Part shown: positions 47,803 through 56,340 of the stretch, piece after piece
How the letters are laid out: the number at the start of each line of letters is the position of its first letter
Position numbering within the stretch: the first letter of the stretch is position 1
DNA from: Aquabacterium sp.
Lineage (GTDB): Bacteria > Pseudomonadota > Gammaproteobacteria > Burkholderiales > Burkholderiaceae_C
Assembly (NCBI RefSeq): GCF_029946005.1
Contig: NZ_JAQSDR010000015.1
Location: forward strand, 1 to 64,000
DNA length: 64,000 nucleotides
Reading direction: 5' to 3'
The notes under the pieces: generated by a model
Told to the model about the DNA's origin: nothing
What the model saw: the letters and a program-made list of their open reading frames with translations, nothing else
Databases searched by the model: none
Program-made: the position numbers and the translations under genes

Positions 47803-48047
47803 ACCCCATCTCCACCGCCGAGGCCCTGGCCATGTTCTCGGAATGCTTCATGGAGCCGGCCGACCAACTGAACGCCACCACCTCGCGCGAGAGCATCCCT
47901 GGCTGGGACTCGATGGGCGCGCTGATGCTGATCGCCGAGATCGACGAACGTTTTCAGCTGGAGCTGAGCGCTGAAGAGTCACGCGCCATGAAAAGCATTG
48001 GCGATGCCCTGGCTTTTCTGAAGCAACACGGCGCTTTGCGCGACTGA
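47799..48047 (+). CDS. Acyl carrier protein (second of two)
   Basis: An 82-residue ACP-like protein with phosphopantetheine Ser38 in PGWDSMGALMLIAEID. TTG start overlapping the ketosynthase stop (ttga), so the two are translationally coupled. It differs from the first ACP of this cluster, implying separate acyl partners. Confidence 0.88.
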   Translation: MNPISTAEALAMFSECFMEPADQLNATTSRESIPGWDSMGALMLIAEIDERFQLELSAEESRAMKSIGDALAFLKQHGALRD

Positions 48048-48054
48048 ACTTTCC

Positions 48055-49209
48055 GTGAGCAAGCGCAGTACAGGTTCACGACCAAGGCCCTCGCTGGCCC
48101 AAACGACCCGACTGGTGGCGCGGGCCCTCGGCATGAGCGCCGAGGACCTGAGCGCCAGTTGTCGCCCCGCCGTGTGGGCCGACCTGCCCGCCATCCTGGC
48201 CCTGCGAACGCGCGTGATCGGTGCCGACATACGCTGGGACGACGAGGCCTACATGGCTTGGCGCTACCGCCTGGGTCGCCCCCAAGCCGGTGGTGGCGAA
48301 TGCTGGGTGCTGGTGCGCGATGGTGCGTTGCTGGGCATGGTCGGCACGCAAGACCTGGTGCTGCGCTGCGATGACCAGTCCTGCCCGGCCTTGTCCCTGA
48401 TGGACATCCTGATCCAGCCTGAGCTGGAGAGCGTGGGCCTGGGCGTCTGGTTGAACCTGTTCATCCAGGAACAAACCACGGCCACGCTGGCCATCGGGGC
48501 CAACGCCAACTCCATCGGCATGGTCAGCCGCCTGTTCGACACCTTGCCCAATCGGCGCAGCTTTGTGCACCCCGTCAAACTGGGCCACTTTCTGCGCAAG
48601 CGGCTGCCGGTGCCAGGCCTGCCGCACCTCATGGCGATGGGCCTGGAAACCATGATGCGGCTGGGCCGTGCGCTGCTGCTGGCGCCCTGGTTGCCATCGT
48701 CCATCCAGGTCAGGCCATGGGCTCGGCTGGACGACGCCTTGCATGAGCTGAATGCCCAACTGGAGGCCAACGATGTGGTGCATGCCGAACGCACCCCGGC
48801 GCAGCTGAACTGGCGCCTGCTGGACAACCCACGTGGGTCATCGCAGGTGTGGGGCGCTTGGTCAAAAGGCCGCTTGATCGGCTACATGGCCACGCAACTA
48901 ACCCCGTTGGACGGCGAGCGCCAGGCATTGACCATCGTGGACCTGGTGGTGCCATTGCCCAGCGGCCGGCCAGCCTTGCGAGCTTTGTTGTGGACTGTGC
49001 TGGAGGAAGCCTGGCGCCACCAGGTCGAGTACGTGAGCATGACTTCGTACCGCCAGGATGTGGAGCGTGAGTTGCGCCGAGCGGGTTTTCGCCAGCAGGC
49101 CCACCAGTTCGAGACGCTGGGTTGGACCTGCCGGGATGAAGGCTTCAAGGCTTTGGTTGAAGCCCGGCCGGACTGGACATTGAGCGAGGTTCACACTGAT
49201 CGGGTTTGA
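48055..49209 (+). CDS. GNAT-like N-acyltransferase
   Basis: A 384-residue protein with features of a tandem GNAT acyltransferase. The N-terminal half has GECWVLVRDGALLGMVGTQDLVL, MDILIQPELESVGLGVWLNLFIQ and IGANANSIGMVSRLFDT; the C-terminal half has VWGAWSKGRLIGYMATQL, ALTIVDLVVPLPSG and ELRRAGFRQQ. GTG start 7 bp after the second ACP gene. It probably transfers the acyl chain built by the ketosynthase/ACP to an amine, and is the last gene of the cluster. The acceptor (sugar amine, peptide or lipid) is unknown. Confidence 0.8.
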   Translation: MSKRSTGSRPRPSLAQTTRLVARALGMSAEDLSASCRPAVWADLPAILALRTRVIGADIRWDDEAYMAWRYRLGRPQAGGGECWVLVRDGALLGMVGTQDLVLRCDDQSCPALSLMDILIQPELESVGLGVWLNLFIQEQTTATLAIGANANSIGMVSRLFDTLPNRRSFVHPVKLGHFLRKRLPVPGLPHLMAMGLETMMRLGRALLLAPWLPSSIQVRPWARLDDALHELNAQLEANDVVHAERTPAQLNWRLLDNPRGSSQVWGAWSKGRLIGYMATQLTPLDGERQALTIVDLVVPLPSGRPALRALLWTVLEEAWRHQVEYVSMTSYRQDVERELRRAGFRQQAHQFETLGWTCRDEGFKALVEARPDWTLSEVHTDRV

Positions 49210-49546
49210 GGGGTAGCAGGGCGTTGACGCGCCCAGCAGTGCCCAGGCACCGGCGAACAATTCATGGATTTCACGCAGGCTCGTGCCTCTTCGTTCCAGT
49301 GGTCTCGGGGCTGCGCGTGGGGTTGCTCGTATCGACCCATAGCAGGCTGTCAACTCGCAAAACATCTAAGGCCCATCCCTGCTAGAAATTTTTGGTTAGC
49401 CTGCCCGCCGACAAGGCGCCAAACTCAAGATCCCTCGCTTCTATTAACAGCCACCCAAGCATTGCAATCCGTGATCCGGGGCAAGCCATGTGCTCCATAT
49501 CAACGAATGAATGTATGCTTGCGACTAACATGACTGGGAGCATGCT
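49210..49546. other. Non-coding junction at the left end of the island
   Basis: 337 bp without a convincing gene. The base composition changes near 49360 from GC-rich to clearly AT-richer, and the codon style changes in the genes that follow. I found no tRNA, integrase gene or flanking direct repeat. It is the likely left boundary of an acquired segment. A ribosome site ggGAG at 49536-49540 serves the next gene. Confidence 0.55.
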
Positions 49547-50320
49547 TTGACGGCAATATCCGATTCGCATACCGAGCCTCCATATTGGCGCTGGCTGCAG
49601 AAATCCGCCCCCCTCAACGATAGACTCAAATGGTGCCATAGAACGGACGCTTTCGCCTTGCGGAATATGGTGAAAAATGGGTACATTGCCCCGCAAATGT
49701 GCAACGTATTCAAAGAAGCATTGATTTATTTATTCTATGGAAGGCCTGCATATCGGGCCATCGAATCTCAACAACTTCGACTTTCCGCCAGAGCTCCCGT
49801 AGTGCTGATATTCAATAACGTCATTGAGCGCGCAGGAATGAGATTATTTCCGTTCGACAGTGGAGCGTTCGAGTCTAGATATGAGCCCTGGCGCCATCAG
49901 GATATGCAGCTATCTGGCTTCACAATGCCTTGTGGGCAAGATGCGGCGGAAAGACATGTCTCAGAATTCTTCGGTAGCCGTGACCATTACTTGGCAATGG
50001 CGCCGATTCGTCCGACTCGCCCTTACTCAGGTGAGTTTGAGGTTGAATCCATTGCTGAAATGCTAAATGACAAATCTGCAGAGCCGGCCGATGATCGGCG
50101 CCTTGCTATTGAGCTACAGATAAATCGAAATTTATCGTTAACTACTGCAGACACCTTTGCCATAGTCGTTCCAGAGTCAATCTCCGAAGCCGATTGGCTT
50201 CGGAGTTGGCAGTCTGATTTAGGTGCGGGCGTTATCGTCAAAACTTATCAACTTCGACCTTTGCACACAGCTGGCCACTACCAGGCCAAGCTGGAAGAAA
50301 TCTGTGCTGAACTAGTTTAG
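49547..50320 (+). CDS. Unknown protein paired with the FtsZ fusion (possibly ART-like)
   Basis: A 257-residue, AT-rich protein without signal peptide or membrane segment. TTG start, 6 nt after a GGGAG site. No family recognised with confidence. The N-terminal region (WCHRTDAFALRNMVKNGYI, then YLFYGRPAYR) follows the H-x-T ... L ... G-hydrophobic spacing seen in ADP-ribosyltransferase-like folds such as DarT and Tpt1; RLFPFDSGAF lies further on. This resemblance is weak and is inference. It is 14 bp upstream of the FtsZ-fusion gene, so the two form one unit. Could be a toxin or effector. Confidence 0.55.
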   Translation: MTAISDSHTEPPYWRWLQKSAPLNDRLKWCHRTDAFALRNMVKNGYIAPQMCNVFKEALIYLFYGRPAYRAIESQQLRLSARAPVVLIFNNVIERAGMRLFPFDSGAFESRYEPWRHQDMQLSGFTMPCGQDAAERHVSEFFGSRDHYLAMAPIRPTRPYSGEFEVESIAEMLNDKSAEPADDRRLAIELQINRNLSLTTADTFAIVVPESISEADWLRSWQSDLGAGVIVKTYQLRPLHTAGHYQAKLEEICAELV

Positions 50321-50334
50321 TATCGGAGATACTC

Positions 50335-51966
50335 ATGAATAACCCACTCACCCCAGACTGGTACATCATAGGCTACTTAAAAACCGTTCCAGATGAACGA
50401 GCTTTCGTTTTTCCGGTGGTGCAAAATGCGGATGTGGCTATCGGCAGAGCTTATTACTCATTGAATGGTGCGAAATTGGATTTCGTTGAACCTGATGCCG
50501 AGGATACACTTGTTCGCATCTCCCCAATTGGCATTGCTGGCATCTCTCAATTGCAAGATGCCTTACCTATTTATGGTTATGAATTTGAAGCCGGGAAAAT
50601 ATGGTTTGGAGATGCGCAACAATTGTCAAAAGCTTTGATTGATTTTGCCTGCAGCAATGAAAAAATAGGACGAAAAGCACTGGGAGAGATTTCAGAATTC
50701 ATTAGCAGGGTAATTTTGGGGGGAGAGTTTATTTCAAAAATCCCTGTGCTTTTCCAAGGTCAAAAAACCCTCTCTGAAAAAAGTCACGGTCGGCGAAATA
50801 TCGAAATACTCGAAAACTTCGATATGGGCACGCAAATCAAAGTGATTGGCGTAGGTGAAGGTGGTGGTAATGCGGTTGAGCACATGATTTCCCAAGGTGT
50901 GACGGGGGTGCAGTTCATCTACGCCGACACGGATTCACAAGCACTATTGCATTCCAACGCCGAGATACAAATCCAACTCGGCGCTTCAGGCTTGGGCGCT
51001 CTGGGCAAGCCTGATGCAGGCAGGGCCGTAGCTGAGGGAACCAAAGAGCAGATCCGTGCTGCGCTAGACGGAGCCCACATGGTTTTCATCGCCGCAGGAA
51101 TAGGGGGAGGCACCGGCACGGGTGCTGCACCTGTGATCGCCCGTATTGCTAAAGAAATGGGTATTCTGACCGTGGGAGTGGTAACCAGGCCCTTTGAATT
51201 TGAAGGCGGGCGCCGCATGTATCAAGCCGATGTGGGCCTCAAAGAACTTGAGGCTAATGTCGATTCGCTAGTTGTCGTGCTTAACGAAAAGGTGCTTGAA
51301 TTGCTGGGCGACAACGTCACGCAAAGAGAGGCCTTCAGCATGGCCAACGATATATTGAAGAACACCGTTGACGGCATTTGCCACATCCTACATATCCCCG
51401 GGCTGGTAAACGTAGACTTTGACGATATCAAGACTGTGATGAGAGAGCCGGGCAGGGCCATGGTAGGTACAGCGGTGGCCAATGGCCTTGATCGCGCAAC
51501 CAAAGCCGCTGAAGCTGCGGTGGCTTGCCCGCTGCTGGAAGGCTTTGCCCTGTCGAGCGCACGGGGCGTGCTGGTGTTAATCGCCGCTGGCAAGAGCAAG
51601 TTTAAGCTGAGCGAGTCGCGAACTGTGATGAACACCATCCGCCAATACGCTGCTGAAGAAGCACATGTGATCTACGGTACAGCATATGACGAAAGCCTAG
51701 GCGACCAATTACGTGTAACCGTGATTGCCACGGGTCTAGGCGGCGCCGAACTCGCCCGAGCACCTATTGCCGCCATGCACCGCGCACCATTAACACAAGC
51801 ATTTGCACGCACAGGCACGGACAACATACCCGTGCTGAATTTCAGAAACTCATTAAGCGTGTGGCGCAATGGCCCAAATCAAGCCACATCCAAAGCCAAC
51901 TCCCTGTCCAGCAACGGAATGGACGATATCGAAATCCCCGCTTTCCTGCGCAGGCAGCCAGAATGA
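50335..51966 (+). CDS. FtsZ paralogue with a novel N-terminal domain
   Basis: A 543-residue fusion. Residues 1-155 ([36 protein letters not shown]) match nothing I recognise. From about 155 it is an FtsZ: T1 loop [15 protein letters not shown] (residue 175 is Glu where Gly is usual), tubulin signature GGGTGTG at 257-263, synergy loop N359-V-D361-F-D-D364 intact, and the conserved tail [10 protein letters not shown] at the C-terminus. The core therefore looks able to bind and hydrolyse GTP and to meet FtsA, ZipA or SlmA through the tail. Good ggag ribosome site. Adjacent to Hachiman, so a defence or conflict role is inferred. Confidence 0.9.
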   Translation: MNNPLTPDWYIIGYLKTVPDERAFVFPVVQNADVAIGRAYYSLNGAKLDFVEPDAEDTLVRISPIGIAGISQLQDALPIYGYEFEAGKIWFGDAQQLSKALIDFACSNEKIGRKALGEISEFISRVILGGEFISKIPVLFQGQKTLSEKSHGRRNIEILENFDMGTQIKVIGVGEGGGNAVEHMISQGVTGVQFIYADTDSQALLHSNAEIQIQLGASGLGALGKPDAGRAVAEGTKEQIRAALDGAHMVFIAAGIGGGTGTGAAPVIARIAKEMGILTVGVVTRPFEFEGGRRMYQADVGLKELEANVDSLVVVLNEKVLELLGDNVTQREAFSMANDILKNTVDGICHILHIPGLVNVDFDDIKTVMREPGRAMVGTAVANGLDRATKAAEAAVACPLLEGFALSSARGVLVLIAAGKSKFKLSESRTVMNTIRQYAAEEAHVIYGTAYDESLGDQLRVTVIATGLGGAELARAPIAAMHRAPLTQAFARTGTDNIPVLNFRNSLSVWRNGPNQATSKANSLSSNGMDDIEIPAFLRRQPE

Positions 51967-52061
51967 TAGTGAGCGTTCAGTTTGGCGATTTAGATTTTCG
52001 CTTGCGTTGAAGCTGGTTGCTAATGTAAGCCAAGCTCCTTTCTCGCCTTAAACAGGAACCT

Positions 52062-52823
52062 ATGACACGATTTCACGAATGGTGCAACGATACTGAAACT
52101 CCCATAGCAGACCACACCCTGCGATTGCTTGCTGCCGATCCCACAAAACAGCCGCACGCGGTCAAGGTGGTCGCGAAAGCTGTACCCAGCTACTACGTGT
52201 CAAGTGATCGTGCTGCGCAACTTCTGGGACGCCTCGGTCGAACGAAGTTGGCGAAGTTTGTGAAGGAGAAGCTTCCTACGACCAAAGCCATCCGGTCTGG
52301 TGACCTCGGCGAGGTACTCTGCACCGCCTACATCGGTGAGGCGACAAGCTTCACGCTCGGCATTACCAAACTCAGGTGGAAAGACCATCGGGAGATGGCG
52401 ATGCGAGGCGAAGACGTCCTCGCCTTCAGTTTAAACGCTAGGGGCAAGGGACTCAAGGTGCTCAAGACCGAGGTGAAAAGCCGTGTGGCAATGGGCTCGG
52501 GAGTAATCGGCGACGCACGGAAGGCCCTATCCTCGAACAAAGGACTGCCATCTGCGCACGCGCTCTCGTTCGTTGCCGACAGGCTCTTTGAGCAGGGTGA
52601 TAAGGCGCTTCGAGATGCCATCGACGACGTTCAGCTCAAAAGCGCCCTCAAGCAGTCCCAGGTTAGCCACATGCTGTTCACGTTTTCCGGAAACGACCCA
52701 AGCAAACTACTGACGACCAACCTCACCAATTACAAGGGTGCTGTACCCCAGATGTACGTCGCGCTTAGCGTGAAGGCACATCAGGACTTCATCAAGTCAG
52801 TCTTTGATGCGGTGAAAGTCTGA
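52062..52823 (+). CDS. hamA: Hachiman defence protein HamA (DUF1837 nuclease)
   Basis: A 253-residue DUF1837 protein, the effector of the Hachiman anti-phage system, a DNA nuclease released when HamB senses damaged or phage DNA. PD-(D/E)xK-like residues are visible: Glu84 (GDLGEVL), Asp118 (RGEDVLAF) and the E137-x-K139 pair (KTEVKS). Ribosome site agga. It lies 95 bp after the FtsZ-fusion gene and its stop overlaps the HamB start (tgatg), the normal Hachiman order. GC content is intermediate between the island's AT-rich part and the host. Confidence 0.9.
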   Translation: MTRFHEWCNDTETPIADHTLRLLAADPTKQPHAVKVVAKAVPSYYVSSDRAAQLLGRLGRTKLAKFVKEKLPTTKAIRSGDLGEVLCTAYIGEATSFTLGITKLRWKDHREMAMRGEDVLAFSLNARGKGLKVLKTEVKSRVAMGSGVIGDARKALSSNKGLPSAHALSFVADRLFEQGDKALRDAIDDVQLKSALKQSQVSHMLFTFSGNDPSKLLTTNLTNYKGAVPQMYVALSVKAHQDFIKSVFDAVKV

Positions 52824-55800
52824 TGGCCACCACTCGAGAAGAGCTTGAACATGACATCCGGGCGGCCGTCGAACCCGGTTTTCGTCAGCGCCTGCTTGCA
52901 CGCGGCCAGTCCCGAGCGATGATCTGGCGGGATGGAGTGCTTCCGGACAGTGCACCCGAGTTCAGCCCCGACCTTTCCGACAATCTGCTGTCCTACGGAT
53001 ACTCGTTACTTTTGCACGGCGTTCGCTACCTTGACATCAATGGAGACCCCCAGCTAGCTCGAATAGCCTTCGAGGTCGCAGCGGAAGCCCTTGAGGCCGT
53101 TGCGTTCAAGGGCGAGGATGACCGCGAACGCGACTTTCATCGTCTAGTCGCTGCAGCGGCATACCACCTTGGACGCTACTCAGCACGCGCCTATTCGCTG
53201 CTGCACGGTAGTTTGACGAAATCGAATCTGTCGACATCGGAACGAGCGTTTGCAAAACTCATGCTGCGTGACCTCGATGGTCTTGCAAGCGATGTCTCCG
53301 CGTGGTTTTCTTCCGGCACCGGCTCGGACGATACGCTGCAGACCGTTTTTTCCACCGAGTCGCTGGAGCCAGACGAAGACGATTTTGTTGAAAATAACGT
53401 CCTGGAAGGAATGAACCTCGCGCTTGAGGAGAATTTCCTGGCTGCTATGTCCCAGACGTTGATGGCTCACGAGCGAGGCGACGAGTCTTTGTCCCTGGCC
53501 GCGCGTGAGCGACTTCGCGCCGGGCTAGACGTTGCAGGCGATCTCAGCTTTGTGACGCAGTGGTGGCTGCATCGACTTGCCATTCGGCTCATTGGAGGCC
53601 TTTGGGATACCAGTTTCCATGCGGTTTTGCCACGAACAGGGCCTCTGGATGCAGGGGCAGACAACTGGGCGCTTCTTCGCAAGCTCTTCATTAGCTCGCT
53701 CTATCAGCGCGGTAGAGCTGAGATAGAGCTCTGGCCTTCCCAGCTCGATGCGGCCAAGCGCGTACTCGAGTTCGACTCGAATCTCGTTTTATCCCTTCCC
53801 ACCAGCGCTGGCAAGACGCGTATCGCTGAGCTCTGTATCCTGGCGTGCCTCGCCAAGGGTAAGCGCGTTATCTTTGTCACCCCGCTGCGTGCGCTCTCGG
53901 CTCAAACGGAACTAGGCTTGCGCCGAACGTTCGCACCGCTCGGCAAGACCGTCTCCAGCCTGTACGGCAGCATCGGAGCGAGCGGCGCAGACGTCGATGC
54001 GCTGCGCACCAGAGACATCGTCGTCGCAACACCGGAAAAGCTCGACTTCGCGCTGCGCAGCGATCCCACACTCCTGCAAGATGTCGGCTTGGTGGTACTC
54101 GACGAGGGGCACATGATCGGCCTAAACGAGAGAGAAATTCGCTATGAAGCGCAGATCCAGCGCCTGTTGCGCCGCTCAGACGCCACTGAGCGGCGCATCG
54201 TCTGCCTGTCCGCAATCTTGCCCGAGGGCGACCAGTTGCACGACTTCGCAGGATGGTTGACGTGCGATAAGCCGGACGGACTCATCAAAAACAACTGGCG
54301 ACCGACCAGGCTCCGTTACGGAGAGGTCGACTGGAGGGGAAGCGACGCGCAGTTAAATATCGTAGTCGGGGACGAAACCCCTTTCGTGCCGAAGTTCATC
54401 GTTGCGAAGAAGCCGACCAAGAAGGGGAAGAAAAAGCTCTTTCCGTCCGACCAAACGGAGCTCTGCATTGCAACCGCCTGGCGGCTAATGCAAGACGATC
54501 AGACTGTGCTCGTCTTTTGCCCACTGCGCGTATCCGTGCTCCCATTTGCTCGGTGCATCATCGATATGCATGACCGCGGACACATCGACTCGGTTCTCGA
54601 TCAGCCCGAGTCGATCCTGGCTACAGCGTTGGCAGTTGGGGCTGAGTGGTTCGGGCCAGATCACGAAATCTTGGCTTGCCTCAAGCTTGGCGTTGCCGTC
54701 CATCACGGCGAGCTACCCACCCCCTACCGCAAAGAAATTGAGCGCTTGCTACGTGACGGCGTGCTCAAACTCACCGTTTCTTCTCCGACGTTGGCGCAGG
54801 GACTCAATCTTGCAGCCACAAGTCTCATCTTCCATGGAACGAAGCGCCGAGGCAAGATTCTGGACATCTCTGAGTTCCGCAACGTCGTCGGTCGAGCGGG
54901 ACGTGCGTACATCGACGTCGAAGGGCTGGTGCTCTACCCCATGTTTGATGACCACCGTAACCGTCGCGGCGACTGGAAGCAACTCGCCGATAGCCACGCA
55001 GGTAGAGAGATGGAAAGCGGTTTGCTTCGCTTGGTCGCGGCTCTGTTAATCCGCATGCGTCGAAAGCTCGGAACATCAGATATGGACAAGCTGCTTGAAT
55101 TCGTGACAGGCGAGGCCCCTTGGGACTTTCCGCAGTTGGACGGCGAGAGCGAGAGGATCCGAATTGAGGAGCAGGCAACATGGGAAGGTCATCTCACCAA
55201 TCTCGACACGGCTATTTTTAGCTTGCTGGGAGAAGCAACGGTTGCCGACGATGAGATCGAGGCGAAGCTCGATGAGGTGCTCGCTTCATCGCTTTTCAAG
55301 CGGCGCCTTGCCCGCCATGAAGAGTCGACCCAAATGGCTTTGACTGCGGGCCTGGCGGCTCGAGCGAAGTACATCTGGTCAAATTCAACCGCACAGCAGC
55401 GTCGTGGCTATTTCCTGGCTGGCGTTGGTCTCACAACGGGTCATGCACTCGATGCCCAGGCCGAGGAGCTCAATCGTTTGCTGATGGCGGCAAACGCCGC
55501 TGTTATGACTGGCCAACGGGAGCAGGCCGTTACGCACATCACAGCGTTCGCCGCGATCGCTTTCAACATCCCGCCGTTCACGCCCGGCAAGCTGATGGGC
55601 CGCTGGAGGGACGTACTGCGCCTATGGCTGATGGGCGCGCCTCTTACGGACATCGGTGAAAACGATACGGATGCCGCCGTCTCGCTCATCGAGCACGCAT
55701 TTGTCTACAACCTACCTTGGGCGATGGAGGCCGTCAGGGTGCGCGCCGAGGTGCACGAAGACATGTTCTCCGAAGACCTGAAGTTGTCAGACTTCACTCG

Positions 55801-56317
55801 TTCCTACGCGGTCCCCGCCTTGGAAACAGGCACGATGTCCATTGCTGCGGCGATGCTCATCCAGGCCGGGTTCGGCTCTCGCCTTGGCGCAATCAAGGCT
55901 GTCGAATCTACAGGCGCGAGCTTCGACTCAATGTTAGGTCTCCTGAGTTGGCTTGCCTCCGATGACATTCAAGCTCGCTCGACCGACCCGTCTTGGCCTA
56001 CCTCAAGCTCACACGAGATCTGGGTCGAGTTCGCCGCACCCACTTCAATCCAGGCGACCAAGCCTTGGGAAGCCACAGAGTATTGGGGTGCCGTGAAGTG
56101 GCACGGCATGCCGATGCCTTCCGGCATGCCACTTCGCTTCGAGCCGCGCGGACCAACTGGTGAAGTTCGCGTCTTCACTGCGGACTATCAAGAGGTCGGT
56201 ACGTTGGGCTTCCGTCCGAATTTGAAAGCCTCTGGGCTGACACTCCCAATAGCGACCGGCGCAGCCGACAAGCTCGAATTTGAATATATCGGCCCCGACA
56301 CGATTTTGCTGGACTAG
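52823..56317 (+). CDS. hamB: Hachiman defence helicase HamB
   Basis: A 1164-residue superfamily 2 helicase that holds HamA and loads on DNA in Hachiman. Walker A is LPTSAGKTRIAEL (T327-SAGKT), the DEAH-type box is VVLDEGHMIG (Asp427-His430), and motif VI-like sequence is in FRNVVGRAGRAYID. N-terminal 300 residues are helical and C-terminal ~400 residues are family-specific. Start overlaps the HamA stop by one base. The frame is intact, so the system looks functional. It converges on hipA with 23 bp between the stops. Confidence 0.92.
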   Translation: MATTREELEHDIRAAVEPGFRQRLLARGQSRAMIWRDGVLPDSAPEFSPDLSDNLLSYGYSLLLHGVRYLDINGDPQLARIAFEVAAEALEAVAFKGEDDRERDFHRLVAAAAYHLGRYSARAYSLLHGSLTKSNLSTSERAFAKLMLRDLDGLASDVSAWFSSGTGSDDTLQTVFSTESLEPDEDDFVENNVLEGMNLALEENFLAAMSQTLMAHERGDESLSLAARERLRAGLDVAGDLSFVTQWWLHRLAIRLIGGLWDTSFHAVLPRTGPLDAGADNWALLRKLFISSLYQRGRAEIELWPSQLDAAKRVLEFDSNLVLSLPTSAGKTRIAELCILACLAKGKRVIFVTPLRALSAQTELGLRRTFAPLGKTVSSLYGSIGASGADVDALRTRDIVVATPEKLDFALRSDPTLLQDVGLVVLDEGHMIGLNEREIRYEAQIQRLLRRSDATERRIVCLSAILPEGDQLHDFAGWLTCDKPDGLIKNNWRPTRLRYGEVDWRGSDAQLNIVVGDETPFVPKFIVAKKPTKKGKKKLFPSDQTELCIATAWRLMQDDQTVLVFCPLRVSVLPFARCIIDMHDRGHIDSVLDQPESILATALAVGAEWFGPDHEILACLKLGVAVHHGELPTPYRKEIERLLRDGVLKLTVSSPTLAQGLNLAATSLIFHGTKRRGKILDISEFRNVVGRAGRAYIDVEGLVLYPMFDDHRNRRGDWKQLADSHAGREMESGLLRLVAALLIRMRRKLGTSDMDKLLEFVTGEAPWDFPQLDGESERIRIEEQATWEGHLTNLDTAIFSLLGEATVADDEIEAKLDEVLASSLFKRRLARHEESTQMALTAGLAARAKYIWSNSTAQQRRGYFLAGVGLTTGHALDAQAEELNRLLMAANAAVMTGQREQAVTHITAFAAIAFNIPPFTPGKLMGRWRDVLRLWLMGAPLTDIGENDTDAAVSLIEHAFVYNLPWAMEAVRVRAEVHEDMFSEDLKLSDFTRSYAVPALETGTMSIAAAMLIQAGFGSRLGAIKAVESTGASFDSMLGLLSWLASDDIQARSTDPSWPTSSSHEIWVEFAAPTSIQATKPWEATEYWGAVKWHGMPMPSGMPLRFEPRGPTGEVRVFTADYQEVGTLGFRPNLKASGLTLPIATGAADKLEFEYIGPDTILLD

Positions 56318-56340
56318 CTTACTGCCCCTTGTAAGCCCCT

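Noticed and set aside
48898..49365. Minus-strand frame reaching into the island junction (possible transposase trace)
   Set aside because: Its sequence (RGTSLREIHELF) gives no convincing transposase match and it overlaps the GNAT gene.
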